Shown piece after piece: positions 39,600 through 50,426 of a DNA stretch of 64,000 nt. Source of the DNA: Amblyomma americanum (taxonomy: Eukaryota; Arthropoda; Arachnida; Ixodida; Ixodidae); contig NC_135497.1 of NCBI RefSeq assembly GCF_052857255.1, positions 196,741,574-196,805,573 of the forward strand. The letters run 5' to 3'. The notes under the pieces were generated by a model that was not told where the DNA came from, made no database searches, and worked only from the letters and a program-made list of their open reading frames with translations. Made by a program: the position numbers and the translations under genes. Position 1 is the stretch's first letter. Every line of letters starts with the position of its first letter.

Positions 39600-40262
39600 G
39601 TGGTAGTGGTGATAAACATTTATTGAATCTGTAAAAGGTGTTTGGGCCCGGACCCTATGGCCCAGGTCCTCACGAATATAGGTGGAGCTCCTATTCCGGA
39701 GCCCCAATGGCGACTAGCGCCGCTCGCGCCCTGGCGACCAAGGTCCGTTGGGACTGCAGGTCATGGCAGCTGAGCAGCGCCGCCTCCCTAGAAGGGTGGG
39801 AGATGAAGGATTGGGAAGAGTGGGAATTGGAAGGGCAGGCCCCGACTATATGGAAAACGTCCGAGAACGACGCTCCGCACAGCCTGCAGCCACCATCAAA
39901 TTCTGAATTGAAGTGCTTCAATACTGCTGGGCACAGCATTGTATTTGTAAAAATTTTGAGAAGAAGCCGTTCGTCTGCTTTCCGGAGACCCTTACAGTGT
40001 TTCGGAAAGCGACGATATGACTGTCCTTATAACATGTAGTGGTTTCTTTTAAATGTAATTAGAGATTGCGTAGGCTCGGAGTAGGCTTCCAGAGCCCGGG
40101 TAGAGAGCGCGTGGACCGCCTGATCGGCCAACTCATTGCCCTGGAGTCCCTGGTGGCCGGGAGCCCAGATCAGGTTACAATTTGGAGGGTCGCTGAACCG
40201 ACAGCAATTTTGTAGGATGCGCCAGGCGAGAGGAGGTATCCAACCCAGCTCATAGTTCCAAC
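39600..40262 (-). pseudogene. LINE tail: RNase H end, zinc motif, 3' UTR
   Basis: From 40262 down: YELGWIPPLAWRILQN and IWAPGHQGLQGNELADQAVH, the last RNase H motif (His...Asn-Glu-x-Ala-Asp), a stop, then in another frame CRLCGASFSDVFHIVGAC, a C-terminal zinc motif. The 3' UTR ends with AATAAATGTTTATCACCAC at 39604-39622. The upstream part is cut by a hAT-like end at 40263. Confidence 0.75.
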
Positions 40263-40375
40263 CAGAGGTGGGCAAATGCCCTCATTTTTGCTTTTCCTCC
40301 CTCACCCTCACCCTCACTTTGAAAAATTTGCTGGCCCTCCCTCACCCTCATCCTCACTAACAGTAGTTTTAAAAC
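40263..40375 (+). mobile_element. hAT-like terminus X with CCTCACC array
   Basis: CAGAGGTGGGCAAATG at the left is a hAT-type end, followed by repeats of CCTCACCCTCA and AATTTGCTGGCC. The same motifs are at the right end of element Y (minus strand). The partner end of X is not found within the window. Confidence 0.55.
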
Positions 40376-41653
40376 TCGAGTTATATTTCTAGTCGGCAAT
40401 GTCTGGCGATATTACTGAGTCATAAACCTACAAGACAAGCCCTCAAGGCTCTATTGGACGAAAGGCTATATGCTTACACGGTTGTGTGCGCGCGTGCATG
40501 TGTGTGTGAGTTTGAGTTAATGTGTGAGACAAAACCGAGACAGTTAAGAGTTGAGCTCCCAAATATCTCTCTGCTTTTACTTCTGGCACGCACTGCATGC
40601 ATATATGTGCCCTGCACTTGTCATAACATTTCATTGTTATCTATATGCACTGCTAAAATGAATCAGCGCGTTGTTGTGTCTGTGTACAAAAACTAATTCA
40701 CGCCAAGAATATTTACAAAACAGTTCAGTAGCGTTTACCACGACAATTACAATAAGTGCTAAGCATAGACTAGACTCAGAACAATAAAAGTTTGTAGGTC
40801 GCTTTATTACCATTACCCGATGACATTGCGATAGCACATGTGTCTTCTGCATGTCACTGTTTCTAATCTCCCGCCATTTCGTGCGGTTTTCTGCATGCTC
40901 GTTTAATGATGCTTCCACGCGCACGGAAGGAAGATGATGAAGACCACACTTTTACACTACAGCGTGAGAGACAGGCAGTTTAAGAACACGGCGGCATTGC
41001 AAGCACAGCTCGAGAGCTTGGCAGTTCGTGCAGGCAGGATGTTAAGATTTCTCCCAACTGATTGTTCACCTGAGGGAAGTGTATGAACCGACCGACTTAA
41101 ACTGACCGAGTGCCACTCCCTCTTGGTGATGTGCTCAGTCTTACCTCGCAACTAGTGCTCTGTTCTGTCTTTTTGCGATGTGTTTCGTGGCGTTTCCTGA
41201 AAGCATTGTAAATAATTTTGGTTAATATCAGCAGAACACATTTTCAATGCAATAAATACCATGCTTTAAAAAATCTGTGGCGATGACGTAGGGGCCTGAA
41301 GCAGCGGCCAGCTGAACTGATTTTTTAATGCCGCCGCAGGTTTGGCTCCCGCTCCCCCAGCTATAAAGTTTTTATTTCTTTAGTGTATTCCCCCACAGTG
41401 ATGCCGGCTTTCCGCTGCAGTGAGGCTCTTATAATGTCGCTTAAAATAAAGCATTATTCAGGCCACTGGAAAATCAAACAGCTCGCTAAAATGCCGCATT
41501 TGGGCTGAATAATGGTAATCACTAACTCCCCGAATCTGGAGTGAATGATTCCTGTGGTAGCCATTTTAGTGCTCTAGCGCTTCCAATCCGCCGAAAAGCG
41601 GTTGTCTCTCTGTCCGAAGCCTGCTTCCTCAGGAACAACATAGGTCTCGCAAG
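40376..41653. other. No recognisable gene
   Basis: Unassigned, probably interior of the hAT-like element X. Short open frames only. Confidence 0.4.
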
Positions 41654-41855
41654 CAGAGGTTGGCAACCTCATGAGGTCGACCTCAACTTCAAAATGGCAT
41701 AAACCTCACGTCGTGAGGTGAGGTTGAGGGGAGGTCGGCGACGGCTCGAAATTTTGTGAGTGAGGTCAGCAAATCAGACCTCAACCTCAAGCGTGAGTTT
41801 GAGGTTGAGTGAGGTCGTCATTCGGTGAGGTCGAAATTTTGAGGTCGAGACTTTT
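41654..41855. repeat. GAGGT-rich subterminal array, left end of Y
   Basis: Multiple imperfect GAGGTTGAGGTGAGG/CCTCAACCTCA motifs in both orientations, able to pair with one another. Mirrored at 44810-45000. Confidence 0.7.
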
Positions 41856-42454
41856 TGCAGTTGCCACGTCTTACTCCGACGAGTGCCGCTTCCGAAGCGG
41901 AGTTGCAGGGCACCGCCGCAATGTTCATGCAGTGATGACTCTTGGTGTTCGGTTTCCCCTGTTTGGACAACCTGATGCCACAGTTCCCTCTTAGCTTCCG
42001 GTGCTGCACCGTAATGTCCGTTCAGCCCGAGCCTACAGGAAGACGCACCCCTCTGGTCTTCCCGGAAGGAGAGTTACTGTCACACCACGCCACTCTCTCT
42101 CCCCCTTGCCCCGCTGGCGTAGCACCCGTAGCTGCCTGCCGGTCGGCTCAAACTCCCGGGAGCGCACAAAGCACGTAACTCACGTTGACCCGCGGTAGCT
42201 TTGTTTGATGCCATAAACAAATAAGTTCAGTCCAACAAGCACGCAATAAATTCGTCGCAGCGCGAATGGCCCCAAGCAAGACTGCTTCGTGTTCACGCTC
42301 GTTGCCGGAGCTGACGTCATGGCTCTTGCCGTGCAGTCGAGTAAAGGGGATCCTCCTGTACGTTACAAGCTGACTTAACAGGAACTGGAGTAGTCGGCAC
42401 AGGCGACAGATTGTGATTCCGATGGTTTCTAACAATGACACCTGCTGATTTGAT

Positions 42455-44610
42455 TTAAAAAGCACGAAGCCAGAAAAACCTGTAACACCTTCGAAGCTTT
42501 TGATCGGTGACTTCCCCTTTCGAATCTCACACTAATTATGTATATTTCCGTTCCATAACGCAAGCAGATACAAATATAATTTCGCTTTTTTATCCTTCCG
42601 AATAACCTCTCTTTGGCCTCCTGTTCCTTGTCCCTTCTCTGAAATTCACTTATTATGCCGAAACACCACAACACGAGACGAACGCACCAGCATAGCGGTG
42701 TTGCAGCGGCGAAAAAATGCAAAACTATAATGAATGTATGATGATGTGGTCGCTGATTTCTTTTCCTTTTTTTTATGAAGATGTGTGAATGGAACTGATC
42801 ACGTGCTCGCGCTGTACTGCTGAGTAGCTATTTCAAACCTTCTAATATGACGTTTAATGGGGCACACTGTTGTTCGCTTCTATTTTTAGTGTGCCATTTT
42901 TGTTTGTATGTTTCTGATCAATCTCTTTTTTTTTCTTTTCTTGTATGGGATCAGTTAGGTTGGCGGCCTGCCTTGCAGACGACCAGGCACTATACGTTAT
43001 CTTTCCTTTAACTATTTTGCAGAGACCCATCGTTCATCTTAAACGGCTTCGCTGAATGCTCGCGCGGCGCTCGTGGGTAAAAAACGTTGAGAATGCTGGC
43101 GTGCCATTGATTAGTTCAGTTTTGAAGGAAAACAAGTGATTGCCCTAAAGCAGCTTGTCTCAGACTGGTTGACGAAATGGTACCCAGAATTCTGTTGAGG
43201 CGTATGAGTACTTAGGCGGTTTTTTTCCCCCGGGGCAAGGAGAGGGGTGGTGGGCGGATTGGGGGAGGGGGGGGTCTCGGAAAAAGATTTCGCTGCGGGG
43301 AAATTTGAGCGGAGAGCCGTGGTGATCCTGATAGAGAGAGCGGTCCACGCTGCCCATTATAGGCCGTTTGTTTTGGCCCATGTGATATTAATAGTTGGCA
43401 CAGTGTTCGAAGACGTAATAAAGCCCTTTCTTTCAAAATGCCGCGGGTTCACGGAGTCATCGGAGATTTCCCAGGATTTCGAAACCATTACCATCGCCAC
43501 AGCTGGAGGGAAGTGGCGCAAACGGGGGAGGGTCTTGACCTCCCAGGAACATCATCATCCTCAATTATTAGCTGCAGGTATTCCTATTTTCCTGTACAAT
43601 AATTGTCTTCGGTTGCTGGGTGATGTACAATATTTAATGAATATACTGGCAACTTTTAATTTGGTAGCGGCATATCAAACTTCCCCGGGCTCATAAGGAT
43701 ACACTGTTAGCATCATCATCATCGCCATCATCTCGAGAGTCAAAGGCATGTGTCGTTGCATGATATTTGCAGTATGATATACATGAGAACTGGCGCGTTT
43801 ACCTGCTGGACAATCCGAATGTCATTAATGTGGACCGAGTTGTGGGCACTCTTTATAATGCTTCATGCGCGCATGTGTAGTAATGTGGGATCCATATGGA
43901 TCTTGAAATGGGGTTGGATGGGGGCATGCTATGACGAGAAATTACATCGTTGGCACGTGAGTAGGTGTGATGCCATATTACAGCGTCGTCACGTGACTAG
44001 GTTTGATGGCACATTACATCGATGTCACGTGACCTGGTATGACTTCACACTCATATGATTTCATCACTAATAATACCAATTTGTCTTAGCGCTGCCAAAT
44101 TGTATTAATTAGCATTTATTAATTATGTGACGTCATCATCATCGTCGCGTGACGTCGCATGGCGACATTTCTTGCGGATATGGCCTGGAAAGTGAGTCAT
44201 CTAATGCTTTCGCATTAATAAAAGAAGCCGTTCGCTTCTACACAGACAAAAATACAACGTGCCTCTGTTGGTGTGCAACAGTCGTCGCAGCTTGTTAAGT
44301 GTTTTCGAAGGCAACATACAGAGGACTGAAAAGAGGATTCTCGCTATGCCGGATAGAGCTAGAAAATCGAAATATACTGATATGCATCTACATAACCGTC
44401 GCATTGGAAAGTACATCGACGAGTATCGTGAATACCTCCCCCCCCCCTCCTCCCAGTTTCTGGTAGATGGTGTAGAATGGCTGTGTTTGTCAATTGCCGG
44501 TTCGTGCGTGAATGATCGAGAGCCTTCAAATACGAACAAGTAGCAGGTTGCCAAGTATTGACACATATAAAGTACTCACCGACGTACTGGTGGTAACCGC
44601 GCATGGGACA
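42455..44610 (+). repeat. Uncharacterised ~2.1-kb repeat, copy A
   Basis: Matches the minus strand of 61785-64000 along its length. Anchors: TGATCGGTG near the start, ACAAATATAATTTC, CCAGCATAGCGGTGTT, ATTTGAGCG, TGTGTCGTTG, GAGAACTGGCGCGTTTACCTG, then GTGACGTCATCATCATC and CGCTTCTACACAGACA. No open frame is shared between copies, so it is probably non-coding. A G/C homopolymer occurs at about 43255-43275 and a C run at about 44438. Confidence 0.75.
43940..44060. repeat. Short TGTCACGTGAC tandem-like repeats in copy A
   Basis: ATTACATCG/ATTACAGCG with CACGTGACT/CACGTGACC recurs about every 36 bp, three times. The equivalent part of copy B at about 62510-62620 shows the same pattern. Confidence 0.65.
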
Positions 44611-45019
44611 CCCCTGCCCGCAGGCCATATACCCTCTGAGGGTTCATCCCAGATCCTATTGCTTCTCCTATTGCGTGCACATCATTAGTGTCTGTAGACG
44701 CCATATTAAATAATACCATCATCATTTGGCTTTCCTGTCTCACAGGATTCTCAGAATTGTTTTTAACTGAAAGACTTCATAATCGCTTTTTGTTTTGTTT
44801 TTTGTTAGTTTTTTGAGGTCGAGGAGCCGACCTCAACCTCACAATTTGAGGTTGAAGTAAGGTTGAGTGAGGACAGCAGTGGCCTCAGGAAAAGTGAGGT
44901 GAGGGCGCCTAAGGAGACCTCAACCTCAACTGATGAGGTTGAGTGAGGCCGGCAAATTCTTTTTGAGGTTGAGGTGAGGTCCAGATTGTTGAGGTCCAAT
45001 GCCCACCTCTGCTCACAGG

Positions 45020-45794
45020 CCCCACCGATGGCACCACCTACCATCGCAGGGCAGTGGCGCGTAGCTTAACCGCTGCACCTCTGCTCCAGGAAAGGAATCA
45101 GGACTCCCAGGTACCTGTGAGTGTAGAGAATGACCATTTCTACCGCAGTACAAGTCTAAAATGATGAAATAGCAGGCACACTTACATCATATTGTATCAA
45201 CCAAAGTAAGCCAGTTCAGGTCAAGAAAAACATAGAAAGTCAAGATAAACCACGCAAAATTAGGGCTAATGGTGCTAGCACACGGTAAATCGTGGTTAAC
45301 CCCAACCTGAACCGCCCATGTTTTTTTTTTGCTTGCGCGTCTACGCGTTACCCAAACTGTGAGTGTCAGTTACATACAATGCCTGCAAGAAATTTGGTTC
45401 ATAAAATCAGGCGTGCGTTACGTGGTCACACGTCCCGCGAGGGCGAGAAATAAACCAAGAAATATTTTTTGTTATTTGGAGCAGTACAACTTTTTCTGTT
45501 TTAGCAAATCGTACAATGCAAGGCGGAGTGAAGGATGATTCAGACCAAGGTGGTTAAGCCGCTGCTTTATTTTCATGGTAAGACTACAGTGGAAATGGCT
45601 TTGCCCACCACATTGCGGCACCGCTTTTCTATAACGCAACTTTAGCCAAAATAGAAGATACAACTGTACTGAACTGCTCACACTGTGAATGAAAAAATTC
45701 CACGTCAACGCCGCCAAGAGGCTTTGAGTTGACAGTGGAATTTCGTAGAAGCATTTTTTGTGCTGCAGCCAGTTCTTTCAAACCTCACTGAGCT
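45020..45794. other. No recognisable gene
   Basis: Unassigned. On the minus strand 45017-45085 reads GGTGCAGCGGTTAAGCTACG, which may be part of a tRNA-like repeat, but I cannot see a B-box. Confidence 0.4.
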
Positions 45795-45806
45795 GAAATC
45801 GGACTT

Positions 45807-46097
45807 AATAAATAATAATAATAATAATTGGTTTTCGAGGAAAGGAAATGGCGCAGTATCTGTGTCATATATCGTTGGACACCTTAACCGCGCCGTAAGG
45901 GAAGGGATAAAGGAGGGAGTGAAAGAAGAAACAAAGAGAGAGGTGCTGTATTGGAGGGCTCCGGTATAATTTCGGCCACCTGGGGATCTTTAACGTGCAC
46001 TGACATCGCACAGCACACGGGCGCCTTAGCGTTTTGCCTCCATAAAAAGGCAGCCGCCGGGGCCGGGTTCGAACACGGGAACTCCGGATCAGTAGCC
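45807..46097 (-). repeat. SINE, 5'-truncated, with 12-bp duplication
   Basis: Same family as 51857-52158: (AAT)n tail at the left, GGAAAGGAAATGGCGCAGTA, GGTCGAAATT-like core, and a tRNA-like CCGGGTTCGAACACGGGAAC. The head stops before the A-box. Flanks GAAATCGGACTT (45795-45806) and GAAATCGAACTT (46098-46109) are a target duplication. Confidence 0.88.
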
Positions 46098-46109
46098 GAA
46101 ATCGAACTT

Positions 46110-47094
46110 CGTTTCGGGAAAGAAGGAAGCAGAACTTGGGAATTTAACAGCTTTTCTAGGTATAACTTCTACGTGTTTACTCTACAGTCTGATCATCTGG
46201 CAGACTCGGGGCTGATAATGTAAATGTTGTCTGCGGTACCATGGTTCCCTTTGGTCACCCGCACGGCCCGGGCAGTTGCCTTTGTTAGCGCACTATACAG
46301 GGTGTTTTATCTAAGACTTTACGTAATTTTTAAAAATAGGCTTTTTGAGTTAGAACGCTTTTTTCGGTATAGTATTGTCAGTGGTGTAGTACATAGCGGC
46401 GACGGAGGTGTGCGGCGCCCGCGTTTCGTGTTTACCTTGTGTACCTCCAGGACTCCAGAAACTACGTCTTTCCCTGGAATCTTCACGCTTAAGAGGTAGC
46501 GCTTTAAAACGGGTAGCTGCACAGAAAAAATTTTATCCCGGAGTATGGTTCGGGCCACCACCCTCGCCCTCAGACAGAGGACATTGCCCTCCCTCACCCT
46601 CGCCCACGGAGGAAGACTATAAGGAGTGGAAACTCCGCCGTCTGCGGCGACCGGAAAAGGTCAAAAGCCCGCGGCGCCACTATCCTGCTGGCGGCCTGGA
46701 AAGAAACTACTGAAATACAGCGTCACGGCGTGCCCGCTGAGGCAAACATCCGCCTCGTCTGCTTGTCGTCTGCTCTGAGCGCGCGCCGCCAGAGCGCCTG
46801 GCCGGGCGCTGCATTTTTATTTTTTTTCCCTGCTGCTTCTACGAGGCGCCTGCGCCCCCGTCGGCGCATACAACAATTGTGACTTTATCTGGTCGCTTGC
46901 GCTCGCTCGCGCAGACGGGAGTTTCACCTCCTGTATAGTCTTGCTCCGTGCCCTCGCCTCATCATGTCTTCCGTCCCTCACCCTCACTTCACCATGTATT
47001 TCCTCCCTCACCCTCGTACTGACGAATTTTATGCACCCGTCCTCCCTCACCTCATCGAGTGAAATCCTCATCTGGTGAGGGTGAGGGCTTGAAC
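46110..47094. other. Unassigned, with CCCTCACC-rich arrays
   Basis: CCCTCCCTCACCCTCGCCC at about 46588 and CCTCACCCTCACTTCACC with CCTCCCTCACCTCATC up to 47060 resemble the arrays of hAT-like elements X and Y, so this is probably another worn copy. ACAGGGTGTTTTATCTAA at about 46297 resembles the end of a DNA transposon. Confidence 0.4.
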
Positions 47095-47197
47095 GAACGG
47101 TGTCTGAAGAAAGGTTATCGTGTTCCATGCGCCGAACGTTCAAGCATCGCCCGGTCTGTCCAATATGCACTTGTTTGCAAGAGAGCGGTATCTCGTA
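47095..47197 (-). pseudogene. Penelope family A GIY-YIG core, inverted piece
   Basis: Minus strand encodes YEIPLSCKQVHIGQTGRCLN and VRRMEHDNLSS, the GIY-YIG core (Tyr/His-Ile-Gly-x-Thr-Gly-Arg). The rest of the domain lies on the plus strand to its right, so an inversion divides the domain. Confidence 0.72.
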
Positions 47198-47224
47198 GAC
47201 AACACCGCAAACACAACCTAAAAA

Positions 47225-47420
47225 TGGGGAGCGGTGACGAGTGCACCAAGAAAAATAAAGAGCTGTGCAAAGCAGATTTTAAAAAAAAAAACACCGTGTT
47301 GTACCGGCATCGCGACCAGCGTACTAGAGAGATAATGGAGGCATATTTCATCGAAAAGAAAAAAAGATGTCAATGGAGGCATATTTCATCGAAAAGAAAA
47401 AAAGATGTCTTTGTCAGATA
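47225..47420 (+). pseudogene. Penelope family A C-terminus with a 38-bp duplication
   Basis: Encodes KKNTVLYRHRDQRTREIMEA and YFIEKKK, the C-terminal helix of the GIY-YIG region. A perfect 38-bp tandem duplication (47334-47371 and 47372-47409) repeats this part and ends the frame early at 47419-47421. The two Cys residues before it (DECTKKNKELC) do not match the usual CKxCKC spacing. Confidence 0.7.
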
Positions 47421-48055
47421 GGTTTTTTTAGATGCCTCTTGATGTACCACCTTTTTTGTTTGATCTGTGGCGCAGTGCGTTCGGGTTTTTGAACGTTGGA
47501 GGTGATAGTGCCCTCGTCGCTATCTGTGTACTTCGTACCTATCGCACCTGTGTCGTTTTGTCCGCTTGTTTTGTCCCCTTTTCTGTGTCCTTCGTCCGTT
47601 CGCGCTGAATTTTACCGCCAAAATGGACTACATTCAACTCGCCCAACTCACTATTCTTCTGCAACAGATTTCTTCTTCATCGGGCTCTATTATTTGGCCT
47701 AACCCCTTTCTGTTTAATCCGGCCACGTTGGCCTCACTGTACGCGGTATGCAGGGCACGCATGACATCTTGGTATATTAAGACTGCCACCTGCCCCTCCG
47801 AACTTCAGGTTTTGTGCGGGCCTTTGCTTCCGTCAGCAGGGCACTTGAGGAGGATGTGCCGCATGCTTCGTTCCGAGCTGTGGCGTCAAGCCCGATTTCT
47901 CAAGGACTGCCTACGCATCGCCTGCAACACGAATGAGGACAAGCGTCATCAAGCCACACGTTTCAGGGAGTGGACAGTCACAGCGGACCAGACTACCGAG
48001 TTTATTTGGGCGTCGGTGCGTCCTCACCTACCCAAGAAGAAGACGAAGGTGAAAT
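47421..48055 (+). pseudogene. Penelope family A copy: 5' region and ORF N-terminus
   Basis: The leader ends GTCCTTCGTCCGTTCGCGCTG with ATTTTACCGCCAAAATGG; the ATG at 47623 begins MDYIQLAQLTILLQQ. Penelope family B also starts with Met-Asp and a Gln-Leu-Ala-Gln segment, and both have a CRAR motif (CRARMTSWYIK; CRARYITFCLK). The N-terminal domain precedes the RT. The copy follows the C-terminus of another family A piece, a head-to-tail arrangement. It is cut at about 48055 by a LINE. Confidence 0.6.
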
Positions 48056-48089
48056 CTAGTCCGCGACGTTTTTTCCTGTCAAAATGGTG

Positions 48090-48598
48090 TTTCCTCCCAA
48101 AATGGTGTTTCATCAAGGAGATTTCCACAGACAAGAGGTGTTCCGCAAGGATCAGTTCTCTCACCTGTTCTTTTTAACATTTTTCTAAGCTCAATTCCAT
48201 GCATTCAAAATGTGAAACTTATGTGTACGCCGACGATATTGCATTTTTTGCATCAGCAAGTGACATTCACACTCTTTATCAAACCCTACAAAATTACCTC
48301 AATGTTCTTGACAACTGGCTAGGAAGAATTCATCTGTCCCTTAATGTGAAGAAATGCGCATGGTTAGTATTTCCAGTTTCTGTTCCAGTAAATATCTGCC
48401 TGGTCTATAGAAATAACAAAATACCTCAAGTTCAGACGGTGAAGTATCTCGGTGTAATATACGACCCTACTCTCTCCTGGCGGCCCCACATTGAGCAAGT
48501 TTCTGCAAAAGGAGTTCGGGCCATTGGCATCCTGCGCAGGCTTTGTAGTGCTAGGTCAGGCATGAGAAGGCATACATACGCTTCTGATGATTTATAAA
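48090..48598 (+). pseudogene. LINE RT palm, frameshifted
   Basis: GVPQGSVLSPVLFNI is in one frame and VYADDIAFFASASD (YADD catalytic box) is in another, so at least one indel lies at about 48200. Further on TVKYLGVIYDPTLSWRPHIE matches the RT thumb. The frame stops at 48596-48598, a few codons after another shift relative to the next piece. Confidence 0.82.
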
Positions 48599-49933
48599 AT
48601 GTACGTCCGCCCAATTTTGGAGTTTGGGTGTGTTTTATTCTCAGGAGCTCCTGCCTATAAACTTCGCCCTCTTGTGCTTTTGGAGCGTGAGGCGTTGCGC
48701 CTTTGTCTGGGGCTTCCAAAATATGTCGCCAATGCTGTTCTGCACCTTGAGGCGCGAATGCCTTCGTTATCAGCTAGGCTTCGCCTTTTAACAGTTCAAA
48801 CATTTTTAAAATTGTGCGACTCACCTCTTCACGCTTCCAGTATAATATTTCTTAGTCAACCTTCCGCCTTTTTTAGTGTTGCCTGGTCTCGATTTCATAC
48901 CCCGCAGATATGTTACGTGCAGTCCCTCCTTGATCGCATAAATATTCATTTCACAGATGTGCGCCAAATATTTAACAACTCCTCATCTGTCCAGATTGAA
49001 TTCGATGATATTTTCCCATCGAATGCAAAGCTGCAGCCCTTCCCACTTCTTCAGGGTCTATTGCAGGACCACCTAAGGTCCTTTCCCTCTCATGTTCTTA
49101 TTGCTACTGATGCCTCGCAGGATCGCGAAAAGGCAGGTGTGGGAATTTTTTCGCCTTCACTGGATTGGTCTTTTTCTCTCCGTCTTCCTGACTTCACTCC
49201 AATTTTTCTGGCTGAATTATTAGCAGCAATCTTAGCCTTACGAAAATTAGAATCTACAGATTCCCAGGTCGTGGTTATGACAGACTCTCTGTCCATTTGC
49301 TCTTCCTTATCCTCACCCACTGACTCTCGGCCGTTACGCCTCTTTAAGTTCCTGATTCCGCTCCATCTAAATTCGGTAAGGTTGCTTTGGGTACCCGGTC
49401 ACATGGGCTTTCACTTAAATGAGGTTGCAGATTCCTTAGCAAGAGCCTCTCTCAGCGGCCCAATTGTTGCTGTCCTGCCATCATGTGCATATACAGCTGC
49501 GGTGAGGTTTCGCAGCTACACAATATTTCAGGAATTTGCTGCCTCGGCTCTTACATCATCTCCCGAATATCAGCTTCTTCTGCATCCTTGGAGTAGCAAA
49601 GACAGGCGCTCACGCAGACTAGAGGTCTCTTTCACGCGCTTGCGTTGCCGTGTTCCCCTTCTAAATTTCTACCTTCACAGATCTGGCCTGGCAGCTTCCC
49701 CACTGTGCCCTTTTTGTGCCGAACCTGAGACAATAGATCACTTCCTGCTGTTCTGCCGCCGCTTTTCTCATTTGAGGAAGAGTATTTTGCAGATTCCATT
49801 TCATCAACTGGGCTTGCCTGTGTCTTCCGCGGTTGTTCTTTCCATTGGCGCTTCTTTGCTTGGACGAAGCGACAGGAGTGTGCGCTTTGCTGTGCAAAAT
49901 TTTCTTCAAGAAACGCAGCGACTCCCATTCTAA
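48587..49933 (+). pseudogene. LINE RT thumb, RNase H and zinc motif
   Basis: 448 codons open from 48587. MYVRPILEFGCVLFSG is the start of the thumb. RNase H residues are in LIATDASQDREKAGVG, LAELLAAILAL, VVMTDSLSICSSL and WVPGHMGFHLNEVADSLAR. The zinc motif CPFCAEPETIDHFLLFC lies near the C-terminus. All RNase H acids are present. The native frame continued from the YADD part, which is broken. Confidence 0.85.
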
Positions 49934-50109
49934 TTTCTTTTTCCCGCCCTCAATCAGTACGACATTGCAACATTACAGGCATTGTGTACTATTATGCACA
50001 TTAAGCAATTGTCCGGTCTTTGATCTCCAAGTTAACTGGACCCCTTTCCTTCCCTTTTCCAATCTCTTAGACTACATACTATTACCACTCCTTTTCCCGT
50101 CAAAACTTT

Positions 50110-50410
50110 CCTGTATCCAGTAAGTAACCGCCTGTGTCTTGGCCACTCCCCCGTAGTGGGTATGTGCCAGCAACGTCTGAGGCCTTCCTTCCTTCCTTCC
50201 TTCCTTCCTTCCTTCCTTCCTTCCTTCCTTCCTTCCTTCCTTCCTTCCTTCCTTCCTTCCTTCCTTCCTCCCTTCCTTCCTTCCTTCCTTCCTTCCTTCC
50301 TTCCTTCCTTCCTTCCTTCCTTCCTTCCTTCCTTCCTGTATCCAGTAATTAACCGCCTGTGTCTTGGCCACTCCCCCGCAGTGGGTATGTGCCAGCAACG
50401 TCTGAGGCCT
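50110..50410 (+). repeat. Duplicated LINE end around a (TTCC)n microsatellite
   Basis: About 77 bp (TCCTGTATCCAGTAA to CGTCTGAGGCC) occur at 50111-50187 and again at 50335-50411, with three or so differences. Between them a (TTCC)n run of about 150 bp has one CTCCC interruption near 50268. Slippage or unequal exchange at the LINE tail could produce this. Confidence 0.85.
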
Positions 50411-50426
50411 TCCTTCCTTCGTTCTG

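Larger units (their letters stand above)
41654..45011. mobile_element. hAT-like non-autonomous element Y
   Basis: Left end CAGAGGTTGGCAACCTCATG; right end (minus strand) CAGAGGTGGGCATTGGACC. Flanks CTCGCAAG (41646-41653) and CTCACAGG (45012-45019) agree at six of eight positions, a plausible worn 8-bp duplication. Both ends are followed by GAGGTTGAGGTGAGG-type arrays. No transposase is present. Most of the interior is repeat copy A. Confidence 0.6.
48085..50187 (+). mobile_element. 5'-truncated LINE inserted in Penelope family A
   Basis: Begins in the RT (GVPQGSVLSPVLFNIFLSS) and includes the YADD box, thumb, RNase H and zinc motif, then a 3' UTR ending in GTGTCTTGGCCACTCCCCC and GGTATGTGCCAGCAACGTC. 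Penelope family A sequence lies on both sides in the same orientation, so the LINE is the later insertion. Confidence 0.8.

Noticed and set aside
43247..43696. 149-codon frame in repeat copy A
   Set aside because: Not conserved in copy B, so probably chance.
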